The notes under the pieces: generated by a model
Told to the model about the DNA's origin: nothing
The model's input: only the letters and a program-made list of their open reading frames with translations
Databases searched by the model: none
Assembly (NCBI GenBank): GCA_947442095.1
Contig: CANEVG010000025.1
Span: 1 to 17,132, forward strand
Direction of reading: 5' to 3'
From: Sphingomonadaceae bacterium
GTDB lineage: Bacteria; Pseudomonadota; Alphaproteobacteria; Sphingomonadales; Sphingomonadaceae
Length of the DNA: 17,132 nt
Made by a program: the position numbers and the translations under genes
In this document: piece after piece, positions 1 through 9,680 of the stretch
Layout of the letters: each line of letters starts with the position of its first letter
Numbering within the stretch: the first letter of the stretch is position 1

Positions 1-1637
1 CTGTAGACGCCCTTGACCGGGGTGGGGAACGTGCCGTGGCGGCCGAACACCAGCTCCATCGCGTCCGAAATCTCACCGAGCGTCGCGCGCTGCCGCGCGG
101 CTTCGACCGCGAGTTCGAGCAGATTGCCGCCGGTCTTTGCGCCTTCGGTCAGCGCATTCAAAGCCGCGCGGCACTTGGTCTCATCGCGGGTATCGCGCAC
201 CCACTTCAGCCGCGCGATCTGGCCTTCGCGCACGGCCACATTGTCGACTTCGAGGGTGTCGAGCTGGTCCTCGCTGGCGAGGCGGTACTTGTTGACGCCG
301 ACGATCACGTCATCGCCCTTGTCCACCCGCGCCTGACGGCCGGCAGCGGCTTCCTCGATCATCGCCTTGGGCCAGCCCGCCGCCACGGCCTTCGCCATGC
401 CGCCTTCGGTCTCGACGCGCTCAATGATCTCCCACGCCTTGTCGACCAGCTCCTGCGTCAGCGCCTCAATGTAGTACGACCCGCCGAGCGGATCGACCAC
501 GTTGCACATGCCGGTCTCTTCCTGGATCACGATCTGCGTGTTGCGGGCGATGCGCGCGGAAAAGTCGGTCGGCAGCGCGATCGCTTCATCGAGCGCATTG
601 GTGTGGAGCGACTGGGTGCCGCCCAGCATCGCGGCCATTGCCTCGATCGTGGTACGGATCACGTTGTTATAGGGGTCCTGCTCCTGCAGCGAGACGCCCG
701 AGGTCTGGCAATGCGTGCGCAGCATCTTGCTGCGCTCATCCTGCGCGCCCAGCTTGGTCATCACCCGGTGCCACAGCACGCGCGCGGCCCGCAGCTTGGC
801 CACTTCCATGAAAAAGTTCATGCCGATGGCGAAGAAGAACGAAAGCCGCCCGGCGAACTTGTCGATATCGAGGCCGCTGGCCACGCCGTATTTCACGTAT
901 TCCATGCCATCGGCGATGGTGAAGGCCAGCTCCTGGACCTGTGTCGCGCCGGCTTCCTGCATGTGATAGCCGGAAATCGAGATCGAGTTGAATTTGGGCA
1001 TCTCGCGGCTGGTGTAGCCGAAGATGTCCGAGATGATCCGCATGCTCGGCTCGGGCGGGTAGATATAAGTGTTGCGGACCATGAACTCCTTGAGGATGTC
1101 GTTCTGGATGGTCCCGTCGAGTTGCGCACGGCTCACGCCCTGCTCCTCGCCCGCCACGATGAAGAACGCGAGGATGGGGATCACCGCGCCGTTCATGGTC
1201 ATCGAAACGGACATCTGATCGAGCGGAATCCCGTCGAACAGGATCTTCATGTCCTCGACAGAATCAATCGCCACGCCCGCCTTGCCGACATCGCCGACCA
1301 CGCGCGGATGATCGCTGTCATAGCCCCGGTGCGTCGCCAGATCGAACGCGACCGACAGGCCCTTCTGCCCCGCCGCCAGATTGCGGCGATAGAACGCGTT
1401 CGATTCCTCGGCGGTGGAGAAGCCCGCATATTGCCGGATCGTCCAGGGCCGCCCCGCATACATCGAGGCGCGCACGCCGCGCGTGAACGGCGCGAAACCG
1501 GGCAGGCCGGGATCGACCGGCGCATCTTCCGCCGTGTAGAGCGGCTTCACGGCAATGCCTTCGGGGGTCTGCCAGGTCAGGTCTTTCCCCTTGACCTCCT
1601 TGGCCGCCGCCTTCTGCCAGTCTTCGATATTTGCCAT
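1..1637 (-). CDS. scpA: Methylmalonyl-CoA mutase, large (catalytic) chain, 3' end outside window
   Basis: This adenosylcobalamin-dependent cytosolic enzyme isomerises (R)-methylmalonyl-CoA to succinyl-CoA, the last step of propionyl-CoA assimilation. The visible 545 residues, starting MANIEDWQKAAAKEV, cover the TIM-barrel substrate domain. Recognisable blocks are MYAGRPWTIRQYAGFST (about 59-75), FDLATHRGYDSDHPRV (98-112), RNTYIYPPEPSMR (188-200) and the SLHTNALDEA segment. Tyr70 in RQYAGFS and Arg188 in MVRNTYIYPP occupy the positions that, in the family, mark methylmalonyl-CoA mutase; isobutyryl-CoA mutase has Phe and Gln there. The family is about 700-720 residues, so the missing part should be the C-terminal B12-binding domain, off the left edge. 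The ATG at 1637 is preceded by a GAGGA-like ribosome site. It is the fourth gene of the pccB operon, separated from mce by about 150 bp that hold a repeat element. The identification is very secure. Confidence 0.97.
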   Translation of the reverse strand, partial: MANIEDWQKAAAKEVKGKDLTWQTPEGIAVKPLYTAEDAPVDPGLPGFAPFTRGVRASMYAGRPWTIRQYAGFSTAEESNAFYRRNLAAGQKGLSVAFDLATHRGYDSDHPRVVGDVGKAGVAIDSVEDMKILFDGIPLDQMSVSMTMNGAVIPILAFFIVAGEEQGVSRAQLDGTIQNDILKEFMVRNTYIYPPEPSMRIISDIFGYTSREMPKFNSISISGYHMQEAGATQVQELAFTIADGMEYVKYGVASGLDIDKFAGRLSFFFAIGMNFFMEVAKLRAARVLWHRVMTKLGAQDERSKMLRTHCQTSGVSLQEQDPYNNVIRTTIEAMAAMLGGTQSLHTNALDEAIALPTDFSARIARNTQIVIQEETGMCNVVDPLGGSYYIEALTQELVDKAWEIIERVETEGGMAKAVAAGWPKAMIEEAAAGRQARVDKGDDVIVGVNKYRLASEDQLDTLEVDNVAVREGQIARLKWVRDTRDETKCRAALNALTEGAKTGGNLLELAVEAARQRATLGEISDAMELVFGRHGTFPTPVKGVY

Positions 1638-1653
1638 CGCTCTATCCTCAATG

Positions 1654-1780
1654 CCCTCTCCCCGGTCGGGGAGAGGATACGCAGGCTTGGCAGCTTGCTG
1701 CCTAGCCGAAGTTGGAGAGGGACCTCAGGCGCTGCCTGCGCGTGTCCACCTCCGGGTCCTCCCTCCTGAAGGGGAGAGGG
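1654..1780. repeat. 127-bp intergenic palindromic repeat element with 10-bp terminal inverted repeats
   Basis: The ends are perfect inverted repeats: CCCTCTCCCC at 1654-1663 and GGGGAGAGGG at 1771-1780. The left end also folds on itself, CCTCTCCCC(GGTC)GGGGAGAGG at 1655-1676. A second internal hairpin lies at 1684-1707: GGCT-t-GGCAGC-tt-GCTGCC-t-AGCC. Another GGAGAGGG copy is at 1714-1721. The gap between mce and scpA is otherwise not explained by a gene. From memory, similar GGGGAGAGG/GCTTGGCAGC repeats are scattered between genes in sphingomonads, so this is probably one copy of a REP- or MITE-like family. It would be transcribed within the operon mRNA and could affect its stability or processing. 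Confidence 0.7.
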
Positions 1781-1788
1781 CTTTAAGC

Positions 1789-2229
1789 TCAATGCGCCCC
1801 CTTGGGCGTCTCCATGATCTCGGTCAGCACGCCGCCCATGTCCTTGGGGTGGACGAAGAAGATCAGCGTCCCATGCGCCCCAATGCGCGGCTCGCCCAGC
1901 ACCCGCTTGCCCAGCGCCTCGAACGCCGACTTGGCGGCGTGGATATCGGGCACTTCATAGCACATGTGATGCTGCCCGCCCGCCGGGTTCTTCGCCAGAA
2001 AGCTCGCAATCCCGGTGTTCCCCGGCAGCGGCTCGATCAGCTCGATCTGCGTGCCATTGAGCGTGCCATCGGCCCCCGGCGTATCGACGAAGCACACCTT
2101 CACCCCCTGCTCTGGCAGGTCGAACGGCTCGTGTATCTTCGTCGCACCCATCACATCGCGCCAGAACACCATGCTGTCGGCGATGGACGGCGTCGCAACG
2201 CCGATATGGTTCAAGCGGCCCAGCTTCAT
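1789..2229 (-). CDS. mce: Methylmalonyl-CoA epimerase
   Basis: A 146-residue glyoxalase/VOC-fold metalloenzyme that interconverts (S)- and (R)-methylmalonyl-CoA, linking propionyl-CoA carboxylase to the mutase. The start MKLGRLNHIGVATPSI is typical of the family. Expected metal ligands are visible: His8 (LNHIGVA), Gln61 (TQIELIEP), His87/His88 (GGQHHMCYEV) and Glu137 (VLTEIME). The length matches the family. The ORF could be read from further upstream, but that would run deep into the thiolase gene. The ATG at 2229 has a GAGAGGG ribosome site and lies two bases after the thiolase stop, which suggests translational coupling. It precedes scpA in the same operon, with the repeat element in between. 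Confidence 0.96.
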   Translation of the reverse strand: MKLGRLNHIGVATPSIADSMVFWRDVMGATKIHEPFDLPEQGVKVCFVDTPGADGTLNGTQIELIEPLPGNTGIASFLAKNPAGGQHHMCYEVPDIHAAKSAFEALGKRVLGEPRIGAHGTLIFFVHPKDMGGVLTEIMETPKGAH

Positions 2230-2231
2230 GA

Positions 2232-3410
2232 TCAGACCCTCTCGATCACCATGGCGATGCCCTGACCGCCGCCGATGCACATCGTGATGAGGCCATACAG
2301 GCCTCCAGTGCGCTGCAGCTCGTAAGCCGCCTTGATCGTCAGGATCGCGCCCGTCGCGCCGATGGGATGGCCGAGCGAGATACCCGAACCGTTGACGTTG
2401 GTCTTGGCGGGATCGAAGCCCAGCTCCTTGGCGACGCCGCAAGCCTGCGCCGCGAAGGCCTCGTTGCTCTCGATCACGTCGATCTGGTCGAGCGTCAGCC
2501 CCGCGCGCTTCAGCGCCACCGGCACGGCCTTAACCGGGCCCAGACCCATGACGGAGGGCTCCACGCCCGCGTGGCCCCAAGCCAGAATCCTGGCGATGGG
2601 CTTCAATCCATGCTCGGCCACGGCCTCACCGCTCGCCAGCAAGACAGCGCCCGCACCGTCGTTGATCCCGCTGGCGTTCCCGGCCGTCACAGTGCCGTCC
2701 TTCTTGAACACCGGGCGCAGCGCCGCCATCGATTCAAGCGTGGCATCGGCGCGGAAATGCTCGTCAGTGTCGAACACGGTCACGCCCTTGCGGGTCTTGA
2801 TCTCGACCGCAACGATCTGTTCCTTGAAATAGCCCGCCGCCGTCGCGGCAGCGGCACGGCGGTGGCTTTCCACGGCCAGCGCGTCCTGCGTTTCGCGCGT
2901 AATCTGGTGCCGCTCGGCCACGTTCTCCGCGGTCACACCCATATGGATGTTCTCGAACGGGTCGTGCAGCGCGCCGAGCATGGCGTCCATCATCACCTGG
3001 TCGCCCATCTTCTGGCCATTGCGCGCGGTCAGCACCATATGCGGCGCGTTCGACATGACTTCGCAGCCCCCGCCAATGGCGATCTGCTGCTCGCCCAGCG
3101 CAATGCCCTGCGCCGCCGATACAATCGCCTGCAGGCCCGAACCGCACAGCCGGTTGACGTTCATCGCCGGGCTTTCGATGGGAACCCCTGCGTTCACCGC
3201 CGCGACGCGGCTGACATAAGCGTCCTTCGGCTGCGTCGGCACGACAGTGCCGATCACCACGTTCTCGACCTTGTCCGCGCTGATCCCGGCGCGGGCAATC
3301 GCCTCCTTGATCACGATGGTGCCCAGATCCGCAGGACGAAACGAAGCGAGGCTGCCGCCAAACGTGCCAATGGCCGTGCGCGCGCCGGAAACGATGAAGA
3401 TGTCAGTCAT
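2232..3410 (-). CDS. bktB: Beta-ketothiolase (acetyl-CoA C-acyltransferase), BktB-type
   Basis: A 392-residue thiolase that reversibly cleaves 3-ketoacyl-CoA with CoA. The catalytic triad is in place: Cys89 in NRLCGSGLQA, His348 in GHPIGATG and Cys378 in TMCIGGGQG, with NEAF at 316-319. Stretches such as RTAIGTFGGSL, MLGALHDPF, IHMGVTAENVA and FDTDEH recall BktB of Cupriavidus necator, which handles the C5 substrate 3-ketovaleryl-CoA; this comparison is from memory. Its place between pccB and mce supports a role in releasing propionyl-CoA, from odd-chain 3-ketovaleryl-CoA or from 2-methylacetoacetyl-CoA in isoleucine breakdown. A plain acetoacetyl-CoA (PhaA/AtoB) role cannot be excluded. The start at 3410 has an AAGGA ribosome site, 24 bp after the pccB stop. 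Confidence 0.93.
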   Translation of the reverse strand: MTDIFIVSGARTAIGTFGGSLASFRPADLGTIVIKEAIARAGISADKVENVVIGTVVPTQPKDAYVSRVAAVNAGVPIESPAMNVNRLCGSGLQAIVSAAQGIALGEQQIAIGGGCEVMSNAPHMVLTARNGQKMGDQVMMDAMLGALHDPFENIHMGVTAENVAERHQITRETQDALAVESHRRAAAATAAGYFKEQIVAVEIKTRKGVTVFDTDEHFRADATLESMAALRPVFKKDGTVTAGNASGINDGAGAVLLASGEAVAEHGLKPIARILAWGHAGVEPSVMGLGPVKAVPVALKRAGLTLDQIDVIESNEAFAAQACGVAKELGFDPAKTNVNGSGISLGHPIGATGAILTIKAAYELQRTGGLYGLITMCIGGGQGIAMVIERV

Positions 3411-3434
3411 GGGAAATGTCCTTCAAGCCGCCGC

Positions 3435-4961
<1,527 letters not shown>

Positions 4962-5034
4962 TCAGGAAACCCCGGATTCAGGAAAGGTGGCGTTGGCCGA
5001 TGCCGCATTGCAGCAGGGCTGTCCAATGTAATTC

Positions 5035-5100
5035 TGCAAAGTTGCAAAGCTAAACTTTGCAAATTAGGCTTAGGGAATGAGCAACCGCCGAATCTTTGCA
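5035..5100. promoter_or_regulatory. Candidate ScfR/PccR-type operator: four TGCAAAG sites
   Basis: The 7-mer TGCAAAG or its complement occurs four times in 66 bp: forward at 5035-5041 and 5043-5049, reverse (CTTTGCA) at 5055-5061 and 5094-5100. The middle pair forms a perfect 8-bp inverted repeat, TTGCAAAG-N5-CTTTGCAA (5042-5062). It sits between divergent pccB and the regulator, ending 14 bases before the regulator ATG; the fourth copy is inside the first codons of that gene. The ScfR family member PccR is reported, from memory, to bind paired TTTGCAAA motifs near pccB. The spacing here differs from that description, so the site is inferred by motif and position. Confidence 0.65.
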
Positions 5101-6504
5101 GGCCCTGCCCTGCGCGCGCTGCGCCAGCGGCGCGGCCTCCTGCAAGCCGAGATGGCGGGTACGCTCGGCATCAGTGCCTCCTATCTCTCGCAACTCGAAA
5201 CCGACGAGCGCCACCTCACCCCGGCGCTGGGCGACGCCTTGCGCGCTGCCTTCCCCATCGACTGGGCCGATCTCGAACCCGCAGATGGCGACCGTATGGC
5301 CGAGGCGCTGCGCGAAGCGCTCGCCGATCCAGAGCTTTCCGGGGGCATCCCCGGCGAACAGATCGAGCGCCTGGCCCGCCAGTTCCCAGCCTTCGCGGAA
5401 CGCTTCGTGGCGCTTCATGGCCTCTATGCTCGCAGTCGCCAGCGGCTCGAAATGGTGGACGAAGGCATTGGCTTGCCCGGGGGCCTGCACGGCAACATCG
5501 GCAGCGGCCGCCTGCCGTGGGAGGAAGCGCGCGACTGGTTCCACGCCGCCAACAACTATGTCGACCAGATCGACCGCGATGCCGAACGCCTCGCCGAGCA
5601 GATCGCGGGCGAGGAAGCCAGCCCGCGTATCCGCACCATGCAGCAATGGCTGCGGCGCGAGGGTGTCACGATCTTATGGAAAGGCGGCGGTCCCCTGCGC
5701 CGCTTCGATGCCGGGGCCCGCACCCTTCAACTCGATTCCGCGCAGCCCAACGAATCCAGCCGCTTCCAGCTGGCCTATCAGGTTGCCGCGCTCGCGCTCT
5801 CGGGCCAGATCGCCGAAATCGTCGCCGCCGCACCCTTGCAGACCGAGGCCGCGCGCCACCTCCTCACGGTCGGGCTCGGCAACTATGCAGCGGGCGCGCT
5901 GCTCATGCCCTACGAGCGCTTCCGCAGCGCCGCGCGCACCTTGCGCCACGATATCGACCGGCTGCGCCAGCTCTTCCACACCAGCTTCGAGCAGTGCTGC
6001 CACCGTCTCTCCACCCTGCAACGCCCGCAGGCGCGCGGCATCCCGGTGTTCTTCGCGCGGGTCGACATGGCGGGCAACATCACCAAGCGCCACTCCGCCA
6101 CGCGGCTGCAATTCGGCCGCTTCGGCGGCGCTTGCCCCTTGTGGATCGTCCACGAAGCGGTCGCGATTCCCGACCGTATCCACGTCCAGCTCGCCGAAAT
6201 GCCCGACGGCATACGCTATGTCTCGATCGCCAAGGGCCTCGTGAAACCCAGCGGCAGCTACTACCGCCAGCCCCGCCGCTACGCCGTTGTCCTCGGCTGC
6301 GAAGCCGCGCTGGCCGACGAATTCGTCTACGCTGACGGATTGAATTTGAAGAGCGACGACGCGGTGACGAGAATCGGCATCAGCTGCCGCATCTGCCCCC
6401 GAGGGCAGTGCGACCAGCGCGCCTTCCCGCCGAGCGACAAGGCGATCGATGTGGACCCCAGCCAGCGGGACTTGGTGCCCTATCGGATTGTGGAGGGGCC
6501 ATAG
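5077..6504 (+). CDS. ScfR/RamB-family transcriptional regulator (short-chain acyl-CoA responsive)
   Basis: A 475-residue cytosolic regulator with three parts. An XRE-type helix-turn-helix covers about 8-62 (LRQRRGLLQAEMAGTLGISAS). The middle region, about 150-270, corresponds to the ImmA/IrrE-like domain; no HExxH zinc motif is present, the equivalent segment reading FQLAYQVAALALS. The C-terminal DUF2083-like domain has HTSFEQCCHRLSTLQRP (301-317), VDMAGNITKRHSATR and FGRFGGACPLW. Cysteines at 307, 308, 353, 408, 437, 440 and 445 include the cluster CRICPRGQC. RamB, PrpR and PccR share this architecture and sense acyl-CoAs; an Fe-S cluster in the C-terminal domain has been described for mycobacterial PrpR. 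Divergence from pccB and the TGCAAAG sites suggest it controls the propionyl-CoA operon and itself. The start codon is close to the operator and has only a short AGG-rich leader. Confidence 0.9.
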   Translation: MSNRRIFAGPALRALRQRRGLLQAEMAGTLGISASYLSQLETDERHLTPALGDALRAAFPIDWADLEPADGDRMAEALREALADPELSGGIPGEQIERLARQFPAFAERFVALHGLYARSRQRLEMVDEGIGLPGGLHGNIGSGRLPWEEARDWFHAANNYVDQIDRDAERLAEQIAGEEASPRIRTMQQWLRREGVTILWKGGGPLRRFDAGARTLQLDSAQPNESSRFQLAYQVAALALSGQIAEIVAAAPLQTEAARHLLTVGLGNYAAGALLMPYERFRSAARTLRHDIDRLRQLFHTSFEQCCHRLSTLQRPQARGIPVFFARVDMAGNITKRHSATRLQFGRFGGACPLWIVHEAVAIPDRIHVQLAEMPDGIRYVSIAKGLVKPSGSYYRQPRRYAVVLGCEAALADEFVYADGLNLKSDDAVTRIGISCRICPRGQCDQRAFPPSDKAIDVDPSQRDLVPYRIVEGP

Positions 6505-6509
6505 AGAAA

Positions 6510-6531
6510 GGCCGGAGGTTTCCCCCCGGCC
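6510..6531. terminator. Hairpin terminator between convergent regulator and sucD
   Basis: GGCCGG at 6510-6515 pairs with CCGGCC at 6526-6531, with extra GG/CC pairing inside. Read on the minus strand, the hairpin is followed by TTTCTCT, so it is best placed to end sucCD transcripts about 27 bases after the sucD stop. It begins six bases after the regulator stop and may act on both strands, although the plus-strand tail is only weakly T-rich. Confidence 0.65.
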
Positions 6532-6558
6532 CTTCCCATATCCCAAGGGAAGAAAATC

Positions 6559-7443
6559 TCAGCCCTTCAGCACTTCCGCCAGCGTCTCACCCAGCAGGCT
6601 CGGCGATGGCGACACGCGGATGCCCGCCGCTTCCATCGCGGCGATCTTGCTTTCCGCATCGCCCTTGCCGCCCGAAACGATCGCGCCGGCATGGCCCATG
6701 CGGCGACCCGGAGGCGCCGAGCGGCCTGCGATGAAGCCGGCCATCGGCTTCTTGCGACCCTTCTTCGCCTCGTCGATCAGGAACTGCGCGGCCATTTCCT
6801 CGGCATCGCCGCCGATTTCGCCGATCATGATGATCGACTTGGTGTCCTCGTCCGCCAAGAACAGTTCCAGCACGTCGATGAAGTTGGTGCCGTTCACCGG
6901 ATCGCCGCCGATGCCGACAGCTGTCGTCTGCCCAAGGCCGATGTTCGAAGTCTGGAACACCGCTTCATAGGTCAGCGTGCCCGAGCGCGAGACGACGCCG
7001 ACCGAACCCTTCTTGAAGATGCTGCCCGGCATGATGCCGATCTTGCACTCGTTCGGGGTCAGCACGCCGGGGCAGTTCGGGCCGATCAGGCGCGATTTCG
7101 AGCCCTGCAGCGCGCGTTTCACGCGCACCATGTCGAGCACCGGGATGCCCTCGGTGATGCAGACGATCAGTTCCATCTGCGCGTCGATCGCTTCAAGAAT
7201 GGCGTCTGCCGCTCCCGGAGGCGGCACATAGATGCAGCTGGCGGTCGCGCCGGTTGCGGCCTTGGCTTCGGCGACGGTGTCATACTGCGGCAGGCCGATG
7301 TGGCTGGTGCCGCCCTTGCCCGGAGTGACGCCCGCGACCATCTGCGTGCCGTAATCAAGCGCGGCCTGCGTGTGGAACGCGCCGGTCTTGCCGGTCATGC
7401 CCTGGGTCAAGACCTTGGTGTTCTTGTTGACGAGAATGCTCAT
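6559..7443 (-). CDS. sucD: Succinyl-CoA ligase (ADP/GDP-forming), alpha subunit
   Basis: A 294-residue TCA-cycle subunit that binds CoA and carries the phosphohistidine for succinyl-CoA + NDP + Pi to succinate + CoA + NTP. The CoA-binding Rossmann domain starts MSILVNKNTKVLTQGMTGKTG; TQAALDYGTQMVAGVTPGKGG follows. RLIGPNCPGVLTP (118-130) and the active-site segment PPGRRMGHAGAIVSGG, with His251, are intact. Length is normal (about 290). The ATG at 7443 lies three bases after the sucC stop, and the ribosome site GGAAGG is inside the sucC end, so the two subunits are probably made together. A hairpin terminator follows. The neighbouring propionyl operon makes its substrate. Confidence 0.98.
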   Translation of the reverse strand: MSILVNKNTKVLTQGMTGKTGAFHTQAALDYGTQMVAGVTPGKGGTSHIGLPQYDTVAEAKAATGATASCIYVPPPGAADAILEAIDAQMELIVCITEGIPVLDMVRVKRALQGSKSRLIGPNCPGVLTPNECKIGIMPGSIFKKGSVGVVSRSGTLTYEAVFQTSNIGLGQTTAVGIGGDPVNGTNFIDVLELFLADEDTKSIIMIGEIGGDAEEMAAQFLIDEAKKGRKKPMAGFIAGRSAPPGRRMGHAGAIVSGGKGDAESKIAAMEAAGIRVSPSPSLLGETLAEVLKG

Positions 7444-7446
7444 GGT

Positions 7447-8646
<1,200 letters not shown>

Positions 8647-8689
8647 GCGCAATCTCCGCGTCGAGAGCGTGGGTGCAAGGGAGCGTCTG

Positions 8690-8713
8690 CCCGCCAGTCG
8701 CCCCGCCAGTCGC
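8690..8713. repeat. Perfect 12-bp tandem duplication in the sucC leader
   Basis: CCCGCCAGTCGC occurs twice head to tail, at 8690-8701 and 8702-8713, about 45 bp upstream of the sucC ATG. GCGTC at 8683-8687 and GACGC at 8714-8718 flank the pair as inverted arms, so a transcript starting upstream could fold around it. The rest of the 248-bp gap between sucC and the phosphatase shows no clear gene, and I could not assign a sucC promoter with confidence. Confidence 0.6.
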
Positions 8714-8894
8714 GACGCCTTAAGCACACGGCTAATCGCTTGAAAAGGGTTCCTGGCACCTGATCGTGCTGCATCGCCGCAATCGGGGGCAGCGCATCGC
8801 ATACGGATGTGCGCGCGCGGCCGTGTTTCAAGGCTTGGGACAACGGCAAACCGGGCACTTGCGCTTGGCCTGACAAGCTAGCATCGCATGCATA

Positions 8895-9671
8895 ATGATC
8901 GATTTCGACCGCTTCCGCCACATCGTGGGCGAGGCCGGACGCCTCGCGCTGGCCACCTGGCCGGGCCATGGTCACGCGCTGGAAGTGTGGGACAAGAATC
9001 CCGGCAACCCGGTCAGCGCGGCAGATATTGCGGTCGATACGTATCTCAAGCGCGAACTCGGCGCGCTCCTGCCCTCCGCCGGATGGCTTTCCGAAGAGAC
9101 CGGAGACGATCCGGCCCGGCTCGGCAAGAGCCTCTGCTGGCTGGTCGATCCCATCGATGGCACACGCGATTTCGTGCGCGGCCGCCCCGGCTGGGCCGTC
9201 TCGGTCGCGCTCGTCAGCGAAGGACGCCCGCTCATCGCCGCGCTTGATGCCCCCGCACGCGGCGAACTGTGGTTCGCCACCGCCGGGCAGGGCGCCACGC
9301 GCAACGGCCAAACCTTGCGGGCCAGCTCCCGCGCCACGCTCGCCGGCGCGCGCGTCCCCGCCGATGCGCTGCCCCGCGTCGATCACGATCTCGTGCTGGT
9401 GGACAAGCCCAATTCCATCGCTTTGCGCATTGCCATGGTCGCGGCTGACGAGGCCGATTTGCTCGCCACGCTGCGCTGGGGCTATGAATGGGATATTGCC
9501 GCCGCCGGGCTGATCGCGCGCGAGGCGGGAGCCGCTGTGAGCGACGCTTTCGGTGCCCCGTTGGCCTATAACAAGCGCGACCCGCGCGCCTTCGGTCTGC
9601 TGGCAGCCGCACCGCTGATCCATGCAGCCGCGGTGGACCGGCTGGCCGAGCGGGCCAGCCGCATGGCTTGA
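8895..9671 (+). CDS. Inositol-monophosphatase-family phosphatase (CysQ/HisN-like)
   Basis: A 258-residue magnesium-dependent phosphomonoesterase of the IMPase fold. Metal and catalytic motifs are intact: WLSEETGDD (64-72, Glu67/Glu68), DPIDGTRDF (85-93, Asp85 and Asp88) and WDIAAAGLIAREAGA (199-213, Asp200). Substrate is not decided by sequence. 3'(2'),5'-bisphosphate nucleotidase (CysQ), histidinol-phosphatase (HisN type) and inositol-1-phosphatase are all members; the WLSEE form is common in CysQ-like proteins. The start at 8895 has no strong ribosome site. An ATG at 8888 is in another frame. The gene stands alone, diverging from sucC, and its stop lies only nine bases from the stop of the convergent TonB-receptor gene. 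Confidence 0.9.
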   Translation: MIDFDRFRHIVGEAGRLALATWPGHGHALEVWDKNPGNPVSAADIAVDTYLKRELGALLPSAGWLSEETGDDPARLGKSLCWLVDPIDGTRDFVRGRPGWAVSVALVSEGRPLIAALDAPARGELWFATAGQGATRNGQTLRASSRATLAGARVPADALPRVDHDLVLVDKPNSIALRIAMVAADEADLLATLRWGYEWDIAAAGLIAREAGAAVSDAFGAPLAYNKRDPRAFGLLAAAPLIHAAAVDRLAERASRMA

Positions 9672-9680
9672 AGTGGAGCG

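Noticed and set aside
36..1769. Plus-strand open frame of 577 codons
   Set aside because: It is antisense to scpA, whose minus-strand protein matches methylmalonyl-CoA mutase throughout. Its own product is Arg/His-rich with no recognisable motif, as expected for a GC-rich shadow frame.
2230..2442. N-terminal extension of mce
   Set aside because: It overlaps the end of the thiolase by over 200 bp and gives Arg-rich sequence unlike the epimerase family.
8647..8802. N-terminal extension of sucC by 52 codons
   Set aside because: MNVHEYQGKELL is the conserved SucC start, it has a ribosome site, and the extension includes the tandem 12-mer.
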